A stretch of 8,711 nt of DNA from a bacterium. GTDB lineage: Bacteria; Muiribacteriota; Ozemobacteria; Ozemobacterales; Ozemobacteraceae. This document shows positions 1 to 6,636 of this stretch, piece after piece (within the stretch, counting starts at the first letter, position 1; each line of letters opens with the position of its first letter). The notes below the pieces were generated by a model. That model was not told the DNA's origin and did no database searches. It saw only the letters and a program-made list of their open reading frames with translations. The stretch is taken from NCBI GenBank assembly GCA_016192885.1, contig JACPTH010000448.1, forward strand, positions 1-8,711, written 5' to 3'. The position numbers and the translations under genes are program-made.

Positions 1-624
1 ATCTAACCCGTTGATTTTTTTTGAGCCGATAATGCCGTTCACTGTTTCATGGGTCATAGAAAGCATCACCTCCGCAACCTTTGATGCTTCAACTCCCTTG
101 GAAAACAAATAGGTTTCCGGAAAAGCAAGGCCCTCCGGACTTTCAATTTCTCCCCAATCCGAGAAAATTCTCGAAAGCAACAATTTTGAAGAAATTTCCA
201 TAGAGAAGCTTGCCGCAGAACACACCCCCATCTCTTCCAGTCTGTGGGCAATTTGAGCAATCCGCCAACCCTCGGGGATTGTGACACGAAGCAATTCTTT
301 TTGCCCTTTCATAATGATAAAAAAGATTTTTTCAAAGCTTTCAGTTCCATTAAATCTGTACTTCCCCGGCTTTAACTTATCATTCACCGCATAACAAGCC
401 ACCCAAAATCGAAAAAGAAGTGAGCTGCGAATTACCCCCGCTTCTTTTAGGAGCATGGCTATTCCCCTGGTGGTCATCCCGTGGGGGATAACAACTTCGA
501 CGGCTTCGGGAAGAGGTGTTAAAGATTGGCTTGCACTTTGATACCAGCAAAATCCCCCGCCCAGAAAACCCAAACAAAAAATTAGAAAAAAAATGCTTCC
601 GTAAATTGCGAATGCCCGAAGCAC
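1..624 (-). CDS. mltG: MltG/YceG-like endolytic murein transglycosylase, C-terminus cut by window edge
   Basis: Members of this family are inner-membrane lytic transglycosylases that cut nascent glycan strands and so set peptidoglycan chain length. The visible 208 residues show a membrane segment at about residues 9-27, then the family landmarks in order: IPHGM (46-50) followed by a LysM-like segment with KEAGVIRSS, LKPGKYRF (about 84-91), VTIPEGW (114-120) and EGLAFPETYLF (164-174). In the family the catalytic Glu lies in an ASIVEKE-type motif shortly after this point, so it falls outside the window. The frame is closed by TAG at 646-648 and contains no ATG before the membrane segment. The GTG at 622-624 is the best start, but it has no clear Shine-Dalgarno. 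It lies 25 bases after the stop of the NHL lipoprotein gene on the same strand, so the two are probably co-transcribed. Family assignment is secure; the exact start is not. Confidence 0.9.
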   Translation of the reverse strand, partial: MLRAFAIYGSIFFLIFCLGFLGGGFCWYQSASQSLTPLPEAVEVVIPHGMTTRGIAMLLKEAGVIRSSLLFRFWVACYAVNDKLKPGKYRFNGTESFEKIFFIIMKGQKELLRVTIPEGWRIAQIAHRLEEMGVCSAASFSMEISSKLLLSRIFSDWGEIESPEGLAFPETYLFSKGVEASKVAEVMLSMTHETVNGIIGSKKINGLD

Positions 625-649
625 AGCTAAATTAACAGGGGATTCCTAG

Positions 650-1549
650 CTATTGAGGAAGAAGTTTAAAAGTCAAAACAGTATTGCGGCTGTTATCAAT
701 AACGAAAACATCCGAATTTTGCGCGACAACCACACCCTTGGGATAGACAAAGTGCCCTCTTTCCTCACCAAGATTTCCGATCTTAGATACGAACTTTCCA
801 TCGGGAGAATACATTACTACAGGAACATCTCCGAGGTCCACCACGAAAATGTTTCCCTTTGAATCCACCGAAACATTGGAAGGCCCTTTTAAAGGTTCGT
901 ATTCACCTTTTTGGGTGATTTCCAAAAGTACATCTCCCTTTAAATTTAGTTTTAAAACGCGACGAGAGGCTAGATCGGTTAAATAAATAGCCTCATTTTT
1001 CACCAAAATTGAAGATGCTGCGCTAAGCGCGGATTTACCCGACCCGCCGATACTTTCGATAAACCCCCCCAACGCGTTGTATTTGAAAATTCCCGGGTCT
1101 CTTTTCATAACAACGTAAACATTTCCCGCCCTGTCAAAGGCCGCATCCATAGGGTTTTTCACTTTATCAACAATTTTTACCAAAGGCTTCCCGGATTTAT
1201 CGTACTTTACGATTTTATTTCCGCGATAATCGCATAGAACAACATCATCGGTTATTTCGTTGATCCCGCAACCGGAAACACCTTGGACTTTAAACCCTGT
1301 CGTCCCATATTCGCCCGCAACTAGCTTTGAGGAACCGTCGGTAGGTGAAAGGATTTGAAAGCGATTATTTCCTGAATCGACGATGAGGAGATCTCCTTGG
1401 GAGGTAAGTGAAATGTCGCAAGGTCCCAAAAAATCACCCCGGCTAGAACCCGAATGGCCGAATTCGCGATCAAATTTGTAAGTCTCCGGAACGCAGCCCG
1501 AAGCAAACAATAAAAAAATCCCGATAAAAAGTCCAAAAAATTTCTTCAT
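650..1549 (-). CDS. NHL-repeat six-bladed beta-propeller lipoprotein
   Basis: The 299-residue product has a short basic start (MKK), a hydrophobic stretch and a lipobox FASGC with the lipidated Cys at residue 19. Residue 20 is Val rather than Asp, so by the E. coli sorting rule it would go to the outer membrane. The rest is six NHL-type repeats at about residues 41-69, 90-119, 132-159, 174-204, 221-251 and 268-297. They carry the usual pattern of G-x-D/N followed by a hydrophobic run, D, and R/N-x-V-x-K/F, for example SQGDLLIVDSGNNRFQIL and DSKGNIFVVDLG. Six repeats make one complete propeller, and such domains usually bind proteins, glycans or other ligands rather than catalyse. No enzymatic residue set is evident. 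It is the first gene of a likely operon with mltG, which suggests an envelope role, but its partner is unknown. Its promoter places the start codon at the predicted transcript 5' end. Confidence 0.88.
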   Translation of the reverse strand: MKKFFGLFIGIFLLFASGCVPETYKFDREFGHSGSSRGDFLGPCDISLTSQGDLLIVDSGNNRFQILSPTDGSSKLVAGEYGTTGFKVQGVSGCGINEITDDVVLCDYRGNKIVKYDKSGKPLVKIVDKVKNPMDAAFDRAGNVYVVMKRDPGIFKYNALGGFIESIGGSGKSALSAASSILVKNEAIYLTDLASRRVLKLNLKGDVLLEITQKGEYEPLKGPSNVSVDSKGNIFVVDLGDVPVVMYSPDGKFVSKIGNLGEERGHFVYPKGVVVAQNSDVFVIDNSRNTVLTFKLLPQ

Positions 1550-1555
1550 ATGGGA

Positions 1556-1584
1556 ATTATACTTGCCTAATTTTCCACAATCAA
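1556..1584 (-). promoter_or_regulatory. Sigma-70-type promoter of the NHL lipoprotein gene, predicted leaderless
   Basis: Read on the minus strand, TTGATT (1579-1584) is followed by 17 bases and a perfect TATAAT (1556-1561). Six bases separate the -10 box from the A of the ATG at 1549, so the usual +1 position coincides with the start codon. There is no room for a ribosome binding site. Confidence 0.65.
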
Positions 1585-1655
1585 TTACAAAATTTAGCGA
1601 TGTAGATTTGTTTCGGTAAATTATTTGATTCTTTAAAGGCTTTTCTCGATACCAA

Positions 1656-2027
1656 ATGGTACGGACTTTTCACAACATTCTTCTTTTCCATGGTTCAAGG
1701 CGAGTTTCAGCGAATGATGAAGCCCTTATATTGACCTCTAAAATCAGCCTTCAGGTTAAATCAAATAATTTTTCTACCGCTTTTTTGGGATTCGGGACTC
1801 CGTCCCTTCGCCAGACTCTTGAATCCGTTTATTCCCGTGGAACCCGTCAAATACGAGTCTTTCCACTTTTTATTCTAAGCGGAAAGCATCTGGAGGAAGA
1901 TTTACCAAATATTCTCAAAGAATTTCGAACCGCCAATCCGGACGTTAACATTATTCAAGAACCGTATTTAGCCTCAGATCCGTCTTTTGAAAAATGGTTC
2001 ATCTCCAAAATAAAAGATTTCTCATAG
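1656..2027 (+). CDS. Short CbiX/SirB-type sirohydrochlorin chelatase
   Basis: This family inserts Co2+ or Fe2+ into sirohydrochlorin on the way to cobalamin or siroheme, in the cytoplasm. The 123-residue length fits the single-domain short form (CbiXS/SirB), which acts as a dimer. Visible hallmarks are ILLFHGSRR with metal-binding His12, the GFGTPSLRQTLESVYSRG segment, and VFPLFILSGKHLEEDLPNIL with the second metal-binding His78. The family normally has a Glu in a ...EPS... motif, and here Thr48 precedes Pro49-Ser50. ATG 1656 is the only reasonable start; the Shine-Dalgarno is weak (AAAGG about 16 bases upstream). The gene is divergent from the NHL lipoprotein gene across 106 bases. No other tetrapyrrole gene is in the window, so whether the product serves cobalamin, siroheme or another pathway cannot be told. 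Confidence 0.85.
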   Translation: MVRTFHNILLFHGSRRVSANDEALILTSKISLQVKSNNFSTAFLGFGTPSLRQTLESVYSRGTRQIRVFPLFILSGKHLEEDLPNILKEFRTANPDVNIIQEPYLASDPSFEKWFISKIKDFS

Positions 2028-2071
2028 TAAAGCCTGCGCGGAGAATTGCCTCCTGAAATGTTTTCATTGAA

Positions 2072-2953
2072 ATGAATTCCCTTTTTTTTCGCCTTTCCCT
2101 CCTCAGTTTAATTCTAGGAACATGGATGGTTTTCGGCGCAATCTTCGGGTTTTGGATCGGCTGGAAAAGCACCCAACAGGAGATTCTCGTTATATTGACT
2201 TTCCATGGGGTTACGGAAACTCCCGCAAAACCTTGGGAAATTGAGTTCGGGAAGTTAAAAAAGTATGTACAAGATTTAAAACGATTTGGTTTTGAACCTC
2301 TTTCCCCGAGTCAATTTGAACCTTGGATGAAAGGGTTGATTAGCGGCGGAAGAAGATTCATGGTAACCTTTGACGACGGCTTGCTTTCTTCCGCAGAGGC
2401 GATAAAAAAACTAAAGGCGGAAGAAGATTTGGATTCTGTTTTCTTCATAGTAACCGATTTTTTGGGAATGCCCGGCTATATTGACGTAAAGATTCTGCAG
2501 GATTTGTCCAAAATGGGCTGTTGGGTTGGTCTTCATGGGAAGGACCATCAAAGCCCGGTCGAAATTCTTGCGAAAGGAAATGATTTAAAGATTCAGCTGC
2601 TTGAGGCACAAAATTACCTTCAACAAATTCTTGGAAAACCGGTAAAATGGTATGCATACCCCTTCGGGGAATTTGACGAGAAAGTGGTTCAATGTATTGC
2701 CTCGGCCGGTATTACCTACGGTTTCTCCATTGCAGCCGAGCGAGTAACCAGAACCAACAACCCGCTTCTTATCCCAAGGCTTATGTTTTTGAAAAACGCT
2801 GAAAAGGAAGGGGAACCGGTGATTGAAGATTATCTTCCTCCCGCCGGATTAAGAAATGGGATTTTAATTTTAATGCTGGCTTTTTTCGTCTTGTTGTGGG
2901 GTTTAAGGAATTTACATCGATTTTATTTCTCTTGGAAAAATCTTGCAAATTGA
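2072..2953 (+). CDS. Membrane-anchored polysaccharide deacetylase-like (NodB/CE4) protein
   Basis: The 293-residue protein has an N-terminal membrane segment (about 8-30), a NodB-homology domain, and a second membrane segment near the C-terminus (about 262-279) followed by a basic tail. CE4 enzymes remove N- or O-acetyl groups from chitin, peptidoglycan or exopolysaccharide using a divalent metal. Visible motifs are LTFHGV (42-47), TFDDG (99-103; Asp101 likely base, Asp102 metal ligand), HGKDH (155-159; the His-x3-His metal pair, with Gly where Ser/Thr is usual) and YAYPFGEFD (194-202). The pattern resembles the PgaB/IcaB branch more than the chitin or peptidoglycan branch. With two membrane segments the catalytic domain should be extracytoplasmic. 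The gene starts 44 bases after the chelatase stop, and I see no good Shine-Dalgarno before ATG 2072. Substrate is unknown. Confidence 0.82.
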   Translation: MNSLFFRLSLLSLILGTWMVFGAIFGFWIGWKSTQQEILVILTFHGVTETPAKPWEIEFGKLKKYVQDLKRFGFEPLSPSQFEPWMKGLISGGRRFMVTFDDGLLSSAEAIKKLKAEEDLDSVFFIVTDFLGMPGYIDVKILQDLSKMGCWVGLHGKDHQSPVEILAKGNDLKIQLLEAQNYLQQILGKPVKWYAYPFGEFDEKVVQCIASAGITYGFSIAAERVTRTNNPLLIPRLMFLKNAEKEGEPVIEDYLPPAGLRNGILILMLAFFVLLWGLRNLHRFYFSWKNLAN

Positions 2954-2977
2954 TTTTTTTCCCGACTATGATATCAT
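2950..2977 (+). promoter_or_regulatory. Sigma-70-type promoter before the secreted-protein/hydrolase pair
   Basis: TTGATT (2950-2955), a 16-base spacer and TATCAT (2972-2977), preceded by TG in the extended -10 position (TGATATCAT). The -35 box overlaps the stop codon of the deacetylase gene. Predicted +1 near 2984 leaves a leader of about 27 bases before ATG 3011. It uses the same -35 hexamer as the NHL lipoprotein promoter. Confidence 0.5.
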
Positions 2978-3010
2978 TTAGCAAGAAAAAATTTTAGAAA
3001 AGAAATTACA

Positions 3011-3883
3011 ATGCGGCATATCGTTCTTGGAAGATTTTTTGTTCTTTTTTTGTTTGTTTTCTCCGTTTCTATTGCTTTGTTTTCACAAGACAAAGAAAAC
3101 GATTCCAATTCAAACAATCAAAACCCCATCTTGCTACGCATTCCATCATTAACAAAGACTCATGGGGTAGCTAAATTTACAATTCAAGTAAAAACCAATG
3201 TCTCCCTGTTCGGAAAACTACAAGAGCCTATTTTTACCCAAATATCCGGCGAGCAGGTGATCGAACGAATTTCGCGTGAGGGCCCTCTAATTTGGGAGCG
3301 AATTACAACGACTTGCGCAACCATGTCCTCTTATACCCCCGGAAAACCAAATGAAGACACTGATTCAAAACTACTGACCGAAACCCTGCTTAAGATTGGA
3401 ATCAATCCTGTTTCCATGCCAATTAATAGAGCTCTAACCCCGCGCGGGGAAGTTGAAATACTTGAAGGGGTTCCCGCCAGCCAAGCGGCATTTTTCAAAG
3501 AAGCTTCAAAACTTGGTTTCCCTGAAAATCCTGTGCGCCCAGGTGAAAAATGGGAACTTACGATGCAATTACCTTTTGAGCTTGATCGTTCGACTCCGCC
3601 CATTTTGTACCAAAATAGATCCACTTTTACGTTAGATTCATATTCACTTTCGCCGGGTTCTCCGACGGCTAAATTGTCGCTTTCGCTTCTGGGTCAAGAT
3701 CTAGAGCCGGCATCCGCACCGATTCACATTTCTTCCACTGGAGAAGGCAAAATCGATCTTCGGCTTTCGGATATGCAGTTCTTGTCCATAAAAACTACCG
3801 GAAGAAGTCAAGTAAAATTCGGTCTTGGGAACCATTTTGAAACGGAAGAGCGGATCGAAATCGTCTATTCAGACTTCCTTTGA
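3011..3883 (+). CDS. Secreted protein of unrecognised family
   Basis: I do not recognise this 290-residue protein with certainty. It begins with a basic and strongly hydrophobic signal sequence (residues 1 to about 25, ending IALFSQ) without a lipobox, followed by an Asn/Ser/Asp-rich linker and then an extracytoplasmic domain that looks mostly beta. The segment FPENPVRPGEKWELTMQLPFEL (about 170-191) recalls a motif seen in bacterial secreted proteins of the DUF6263 kind, where a pGxxW motif sits mid-domain; this is a memory-based resemblance only. There are no obvious catalytic residues and only one cysteine after the signal peptide. The leader has only a weak purine stretch (AGAAAAG) before ATG 3011. 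The stop TGA overlaps the TTG start of the following hydrolase gene, so the two are probably translated together. An envelope or periplasmic role is inferred from the signal peptide. Confidence 0.75.
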   Translation: MRHIVLGRFFVLFLFVFSVSIALFSQDKENDSNSNNQNPILLRIPSLTKTHGVAKFTIQVKTNVSLFGKLQEPIFTQISGEQVIERISREGPLIWERITTTCATMSSYTPGKPNEDTDSKLLTETLLKIGINPVSMPINRALTPRGEVEILEGVPASQAAFFKEASKLGFPENPVRPGEKWELTMQLPFELDRSTPPILYQNRSTFTLDSYSLSPGSPTAKLSLSLLGQDLEPASAPIHISSTGEGKIDLRLSDMQFLSIKTTGRSQVKFGLGNHFETEERIEIVYSDFL

Positions 3884-4680
3884 GGGGAACGATTTTTAGC
3901 AAGCAAAGCGATATTCCTCTTCTTCTACTACACGGGATAGCCTGCAATGGAGAGGTTTTTTCCGACTTAAAAAGCCCCGGATTGGCAACGGAGTTTTCCA
4001 AAGCCGGTTTTCATGTACAAATTCCTCATCTCCAAACATCACAGGAAGGTTGCGATTTTGATTCGCAATTGCTTAAGGATCTTCCCGAAATTTGGAATGC
4101 GGCTTGTGTTAAAAGCCAAACTGCTCCAATGGTTCTTGGACATAGTATGGGAGGAATGCTTGCGCTTGTAGGCCAGGCAAGAGGGATAATTTCCAGCCCT
4201 AGATTATTGGTTCTTGGAACCCCAGTCGTGTTTCAACGAATCCCATTTTACCCAAACTTAATGAAGAAAATTCTCTGGATTTGCACCAAATTAAGCCTTC
4301 CTTTGATCCCGCTGAGAATTCTTGCCCGTTGCGTGTTCATTTACTTTATGTACGGAAACCAAGGAAAACCCTCCCAAGAGTTGCGCATTTTTCACGCTCT
4401 CATACGGCGCGCGGCGGTGAATGTTTCCTTACAGACTCTTGCCCAGGCAACAAGCTGGGTGGATTCGCTTCGATTTTTCAATCGCTTTAGAACTCACGAC
4501 TATTTTCAAGATTTGAAACTGATTAAAGTCCCGGTGGCTTTTGTGGCCGGAGAAAATGATAGGATCGCCCCAATCGCCTCGATGAAACCAGGATACGATG
4601 CGGTTTCGTCGGAAGAAAAAAGGTTTGAGGTAATAAAAGGAGCTAGCCCAAGTAGTAAAACTTGCGGAAGGTTGGTTTAA
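3880..4680 (+). CDS. Alpha/beta hydrolase, apparently lacking its catalytic histidine (3' lesion)
   Basis: This is a serine hydrolase of the alpha/beta fold: LLLLHGIACNGEVF (14-27) supplies the oxyanion-side HG, GHSMGG (87-92) holds nucleophile Ser89, and GENDRIAP (224-231) has the likely acid Asp227. The middle part (about 120-160) is a hydrophobic lid-like region. The usual GH motif with the catalytic His should follow about 20-25 residues after the Asp, but the frame instead reads FEVIKGASPSSKTCGRLV and stops. In the +1 frame, bases 4637-4699 encode KELAQVVKLAEGWFKAPVSK, which looks like the normal C-terminal helix of such hydrolases. A small deletion plus frame change is therefore likely. 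The in-frame stop at 3838-3840 leaves TTG 3880 as the only standard start, and it overlaps the preceding TGA (TTGA). The 3' end overlaps the convergent methyltransferase gene by four bases. It may be a pseudogene or an assembly error; as written it should be inactive. Confidence 0.8.
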   Translation: MRGTIFSKQSDIPLLLLHGIACNGEVFSDLKSPGLATEFSKAGFHVQIPHLQTSQEGCDFDSQLLKDLPEIWNAACVKSQTAPMVLGHSMGGMLALVGQARGIISSPRLLVLGTPVVFQRIPFYPNLMKKILWICTKLSLPLIPLRILARCVFIYFMYGNQGKPSQELRIFHALIRRAAVNVSLQTLAQATSWVDSLRFFNRFRTHDYFQDLKLIKVPVAFVAGENDRIAPIASMKPGYDAVSSEEKRFEVIKGASPSSKTCGRLV

Positions 4681-5327
4681 AGCTCCGGTCTCAAAATAGT
4701 TTTTTTTTCGGCAAAAATCCAATAGCATTTTCCATCCGGAATAACTTCCCGAACTTCTAACCCCGCGGAACTACATACCCGTGAAACCTCTTCACAAGGC
4801 GGCGAAGGAGGCTCAGCCGACTTGTTTCCAAGCTCCTCCAACATTTTTTTTCGATTTGTTTTTACGGATTCTCTTATCGCGCCGTTTAAGTCAGGGCCAT
4901 ACCCGCGACCTATAAAAGCCGTTCCTCCAAGGTTAAGAATTCTTGCAATCTCTTCCCAGGATTTCCTTAGGTCGCTCCACATATGCATGGAATTCCTGCT
5001 TACTACAAGATCGATGGTTTGGCTTCGAATCGGAATATTTTCCGAATTTCCAACCATGCCCATCAAACTTTCTACATCAGCCTGGCTTTGCCATCTTTTT
5101 TTCGACTGAAAAACCATTTCAAACTCTAAATCAACTAAATATCCTAACTTGAAACCTCGCTTACAAAAAGCTTCCAACCATTGCCCAACACCCCCGCCAA
5201 GATCAACGATTCGGAAACCCGGGAAAAAGGTTCTCGAAAGCCTCTTCAAAACGGAATCGACGAGGGGGTTGAAAATCGGATTTAGAGGGCCCTCGCTTAA
5301 CTTGATATATTTCTTGAAAGATTTCAT
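4677..5327 (-). CDS. Class I SAM-dependent methyltransferase (type 11-like)
   Basis: The 216-residue product shows a Rossmann-type methyltransferase fold. Motif I is IVDLGGGVGQW (40-50), Asp66 in YLVDLE sits at the end of beta 2 where the SAM ribose is bound, and the later core reads ENIPIRSQTIDLVVSRNSMHMW (96-117) and ARILNLGGTAFIGRGYG (about 128-144). Type 11 enzymes act on many small molecules and lipids, so the substrate cannot be given. ATG 5325-5327 is preferred; a TTG three bases upstream is also in frame. Neither has a Shine-Dalgarno, because the upstream bases are the T-tract and P1 helix of rnpB, whose end is only 9 bases away. Near the 3' end a run of nine A residues lies in the coding strand (4700-4708), a possible slippage site. 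The stop codon overlaps that of the convergent hydrolase gene. Confidence 0.85.
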   Translation of the reverse strand: MKSFKKYIKLSEGPLNPIFNPLVDSVLKRLSRTFFPGFRIVDLGGGVGQWLEAFCKRGFKLGYLVDLEFEMVFQSKKRWQSQADVESLMGMVGNSENIPIRSQTIDLVVSRNSMHMWSDLRKSWEEIARILNLGGTAFIGRGYGPDLNGAIRESVKTNRKKMLEELGNKSAEPPSPPCEEVSRVCSSAGLEVREVIPDGKCYWIFAEKKTILRPEL

Positions 5328-5328
5328 C

Positions 5329-5348
5329 AAAAAAAAGGCAGAAAGGTC
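5329..5348 (-). terminator. rnpB 3' arm of P1 followed by U8 tract
   Basis: The 3' strand of P1 is followed at once by eight T residues on the minus strand (5329-5336). The pairing partner is about 350 bases upstream, so this is not a classical short-hairpin intrinsic terminator. The tract may still mark or promote the 3' end, or read-through may feed the methyltransferase gene. Confidence 0.35.
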
Positions 5349-5707
5349 TATAAGCCGGGTTCTGTATCCCTTTCGGGACGACGATCATCTATCTAGGATC
5401 GCAATTGCTTGCGATCTCATGCGACCAACCCGAGGTTTTAACGGAGCGGGCAGCCCCTCCCTCTGTTTGATCTTGCACCAGGCGTGGTTTTCAAGGTACC
5501 CCCGTCGCCGGGGGCCCGGTGCGCTCTTACCGCACCATTTCACCCTTACCTGCATCCTTTAAGGATCATCGGCGGTGTTTTTTCTGTTGCACTTTCAGTC
5601 CCCGAAGGATCTCTCCCTCGAAGCCTGGGTGTTACCCAGCACCCTGCCCTTTGGAGCCCGGACTTTCCTCATCTCAAAATGAAACGCGATCGTCCGACCT
5701 CTCTGCC
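5337..5707 (-). ncRNA. rnpB: RNase P RNA, bacterial class A
   Basis: This is the catalytic RNA that removes 5' leaders from pre-tRNAs. On the minus strand, the conserved CR-I block GAGGAAAGTCCGGGCTCC lies at 5653-5670 and the 3' block ACAGAACCCGGCTTATAG at 5348-5365. The ends are set by helix P1, which pairs 5696-5707 with 5337-5348 over 12 bp with one G-U pair. P2 pairs GACGATC near the 5' end with GATCGTC before the 3' block. The P10/P11 region reads AGGGTGAAATGGTGCGGTAAG; P12 (5499-5514) has a GCGA loop, and P18 (5397-5416) is an 8-bp stem with a GCAA tetraloop. A GGT element in the P15 region could bind tRNA CCA. The length of 371 nt is typical of class A. The gene lies 14 bases after the TPM gene stop and 9 bases before the methyltransferase start. 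Confidence 0.97.
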
Positions 5708-5713
5708 AAAAAT

Positions 5714-5743
5714 AAATTACCTCATTTTAAGGAGTTTTGTCCA
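5714..5743 (-). promoter_or_regulatory. Possible weak promoter for rnpB
   Basis: On the minus strand TGGACA (5738-5743), an 18-base spacer and TAATTT (5714-5719) would place +1 exactly at 5707, the P1-defined 5' end of rnpB. The -10 box matches consensus at only three positions, so the geometry is better than the sequence. The -35 box lies inside the end of the TPM gene. Confidence 0.25.
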
Positions 5744-6636
5744 TCCTGAGGGTTGACTTTTCCGTCTCCGTCATTTCGAAGAGAATCAATTTTAATATTT
5801 CGCCTGGGGCCAAACATTCGCATCCAAATTCCGCCGATTCCAGAGGGAAAGATAGGCTCCTTTTTGCGACGCAAAAAACCACAGCCATCGCAACGGTAAA
5901 CTTTGCAACGCAAGCCCAAGGTGTTTAGTCCGGCGTCTTTAATCCGCTCAAATGAAATAGCCAGAGCTCCATTACAGCGCGGACATCTTTCAATAAAAAA
6001 TACGATATAACACAAAAAAAGGCCTACGAAAAAAGCAAGGACAACTTCTTTTGAATTCCAAAGAAAATCGAAAAAATCAAATGATTTTCCGGAGTTCACT
6101 TGGAATTTTTTTTCTTGCTTAAACTCATCCATCAACATTCTTTTAATGGTCAAAACTCCATCTAAGAAGGCTTGACCGTCATTTGATGAATCATTTTTGA
6201 CAAGAACTTCGTTCAAGATTTTCTCCCCCATTTCCCGGGTAATCAGGTACTTTAATCCGATACCTACCCTTAAATTAATCTTTCCATGGTTGGAATTATT
6301 AGGAAGGCCGGCAAATAAAAGAATTCCCCTTTTCTCCAACCCAATTGACCTGATCCATTCGGAAAAAAAAAGGTCAACCTTCTGAGGATATTGAGATAAA
6401 TCGGCGAAAATCTCGGTTTTGATCATTATTCGAATTCTAAGCGTATCCTCAATTTCCTTACAAATTGGAAAAATCCGTTCTTTGATGTTTGATGAAAGGA
6501 TCTTTCCGTCATCCAAAATGTGGCGATCGTGTTGATCTTCAATTTTGGGAAAGAGTTGAGCGAAAAGGGGTTGAAACCAGGCGAAATTAAAAATAAAAAA
6601 GAGAACAAGAATTCTGGAAGGTAAAAAAGAAATCAT
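5722..6636 (-). CDS. TPM-domain membrane protein with cytoplasmic CxxC zinc-ribbon tail
   Basis: The 304-residue protein has a signal sequence (about 1-26, ending LFAQ), a TPM (TLP18.3/Psb32/MOLO-1) domain at about 40-170, a membrane segment (about 196-215) and a zinc-ribbon-like tail. TPM-type features are the DDGKILSSNIKERI start, the central WIRSIGLEKRGILLFAG and the INLRVGIGLKYLI strand pair. TPM domains sit outside the cytoplasmic membrane and have been linked to phosphatase-like activity and photosystem or complex maintenance; the function here is unknown. The tail has CPRC (218-221) and CDGC (249-252), a likely Zn site, followed by RRKK. If the signal sequence is cleaved, TPM is periplasmic and the zinc ribbon cytoplasmic. 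The start codon overlaps the previous stop (ATGA, 6633-6636), giving translational coupling to the C4 zinc-ribbon gene. Its stop is 14 bases before rnpB. Confidence 0.85.
   Translation of the reverse strand: MISFLPSRILVLFFIFNFAWFQPLFAQLFPKIEDQHDRHILDDGKILSSNIKERIFPICKEIEDTLRIRIMIKTEIFADLSQYPQKVDLFFSEWIRSIGLEKRGILLFAGLPNNSNHGKINLRVGIGLKYLITREMGEKILNEVLVKNDSSNDGQAFLDGVLTIKRMLMDEFKQEKKFQVNSGKSFDFFDFLWNSKEVVLAFFVGLFLCYIVFFIERCPRCNGALAISFERIKDAGLNTLGLRCKVYRCDGCGFLRRKKEPIFPSGIGGIWMRMFGPRRNIKIDSLRNDGDGKVNPQDGQNSLK

Noticed and set aside
66..577. Minus-strand frames at 66-287 and 380-577
   Set aside because: They are out-of-frame shadows of the MltG gene, whose own frame lacks an ATG but shows all family motifs.
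4625..4645. Programmed frameshift in the hydrolase gene
   Set aside because: There is no good slippery heptamer with a following structure, and neither frame restores the catalytic His, so damage or sequence error is simpler.
4700..4708. T9 run as a terminator for the hydrolase gene
   Set aside because: No hairpin precedes it on the plus strand, and it lies within the convergent methyltransferase coding sequence.
5484..5756. Open frames on the plus strand across rnpB
   Set aside because: They are antisense to a clearly identified RNase P RNA and encode no recognisable protein.
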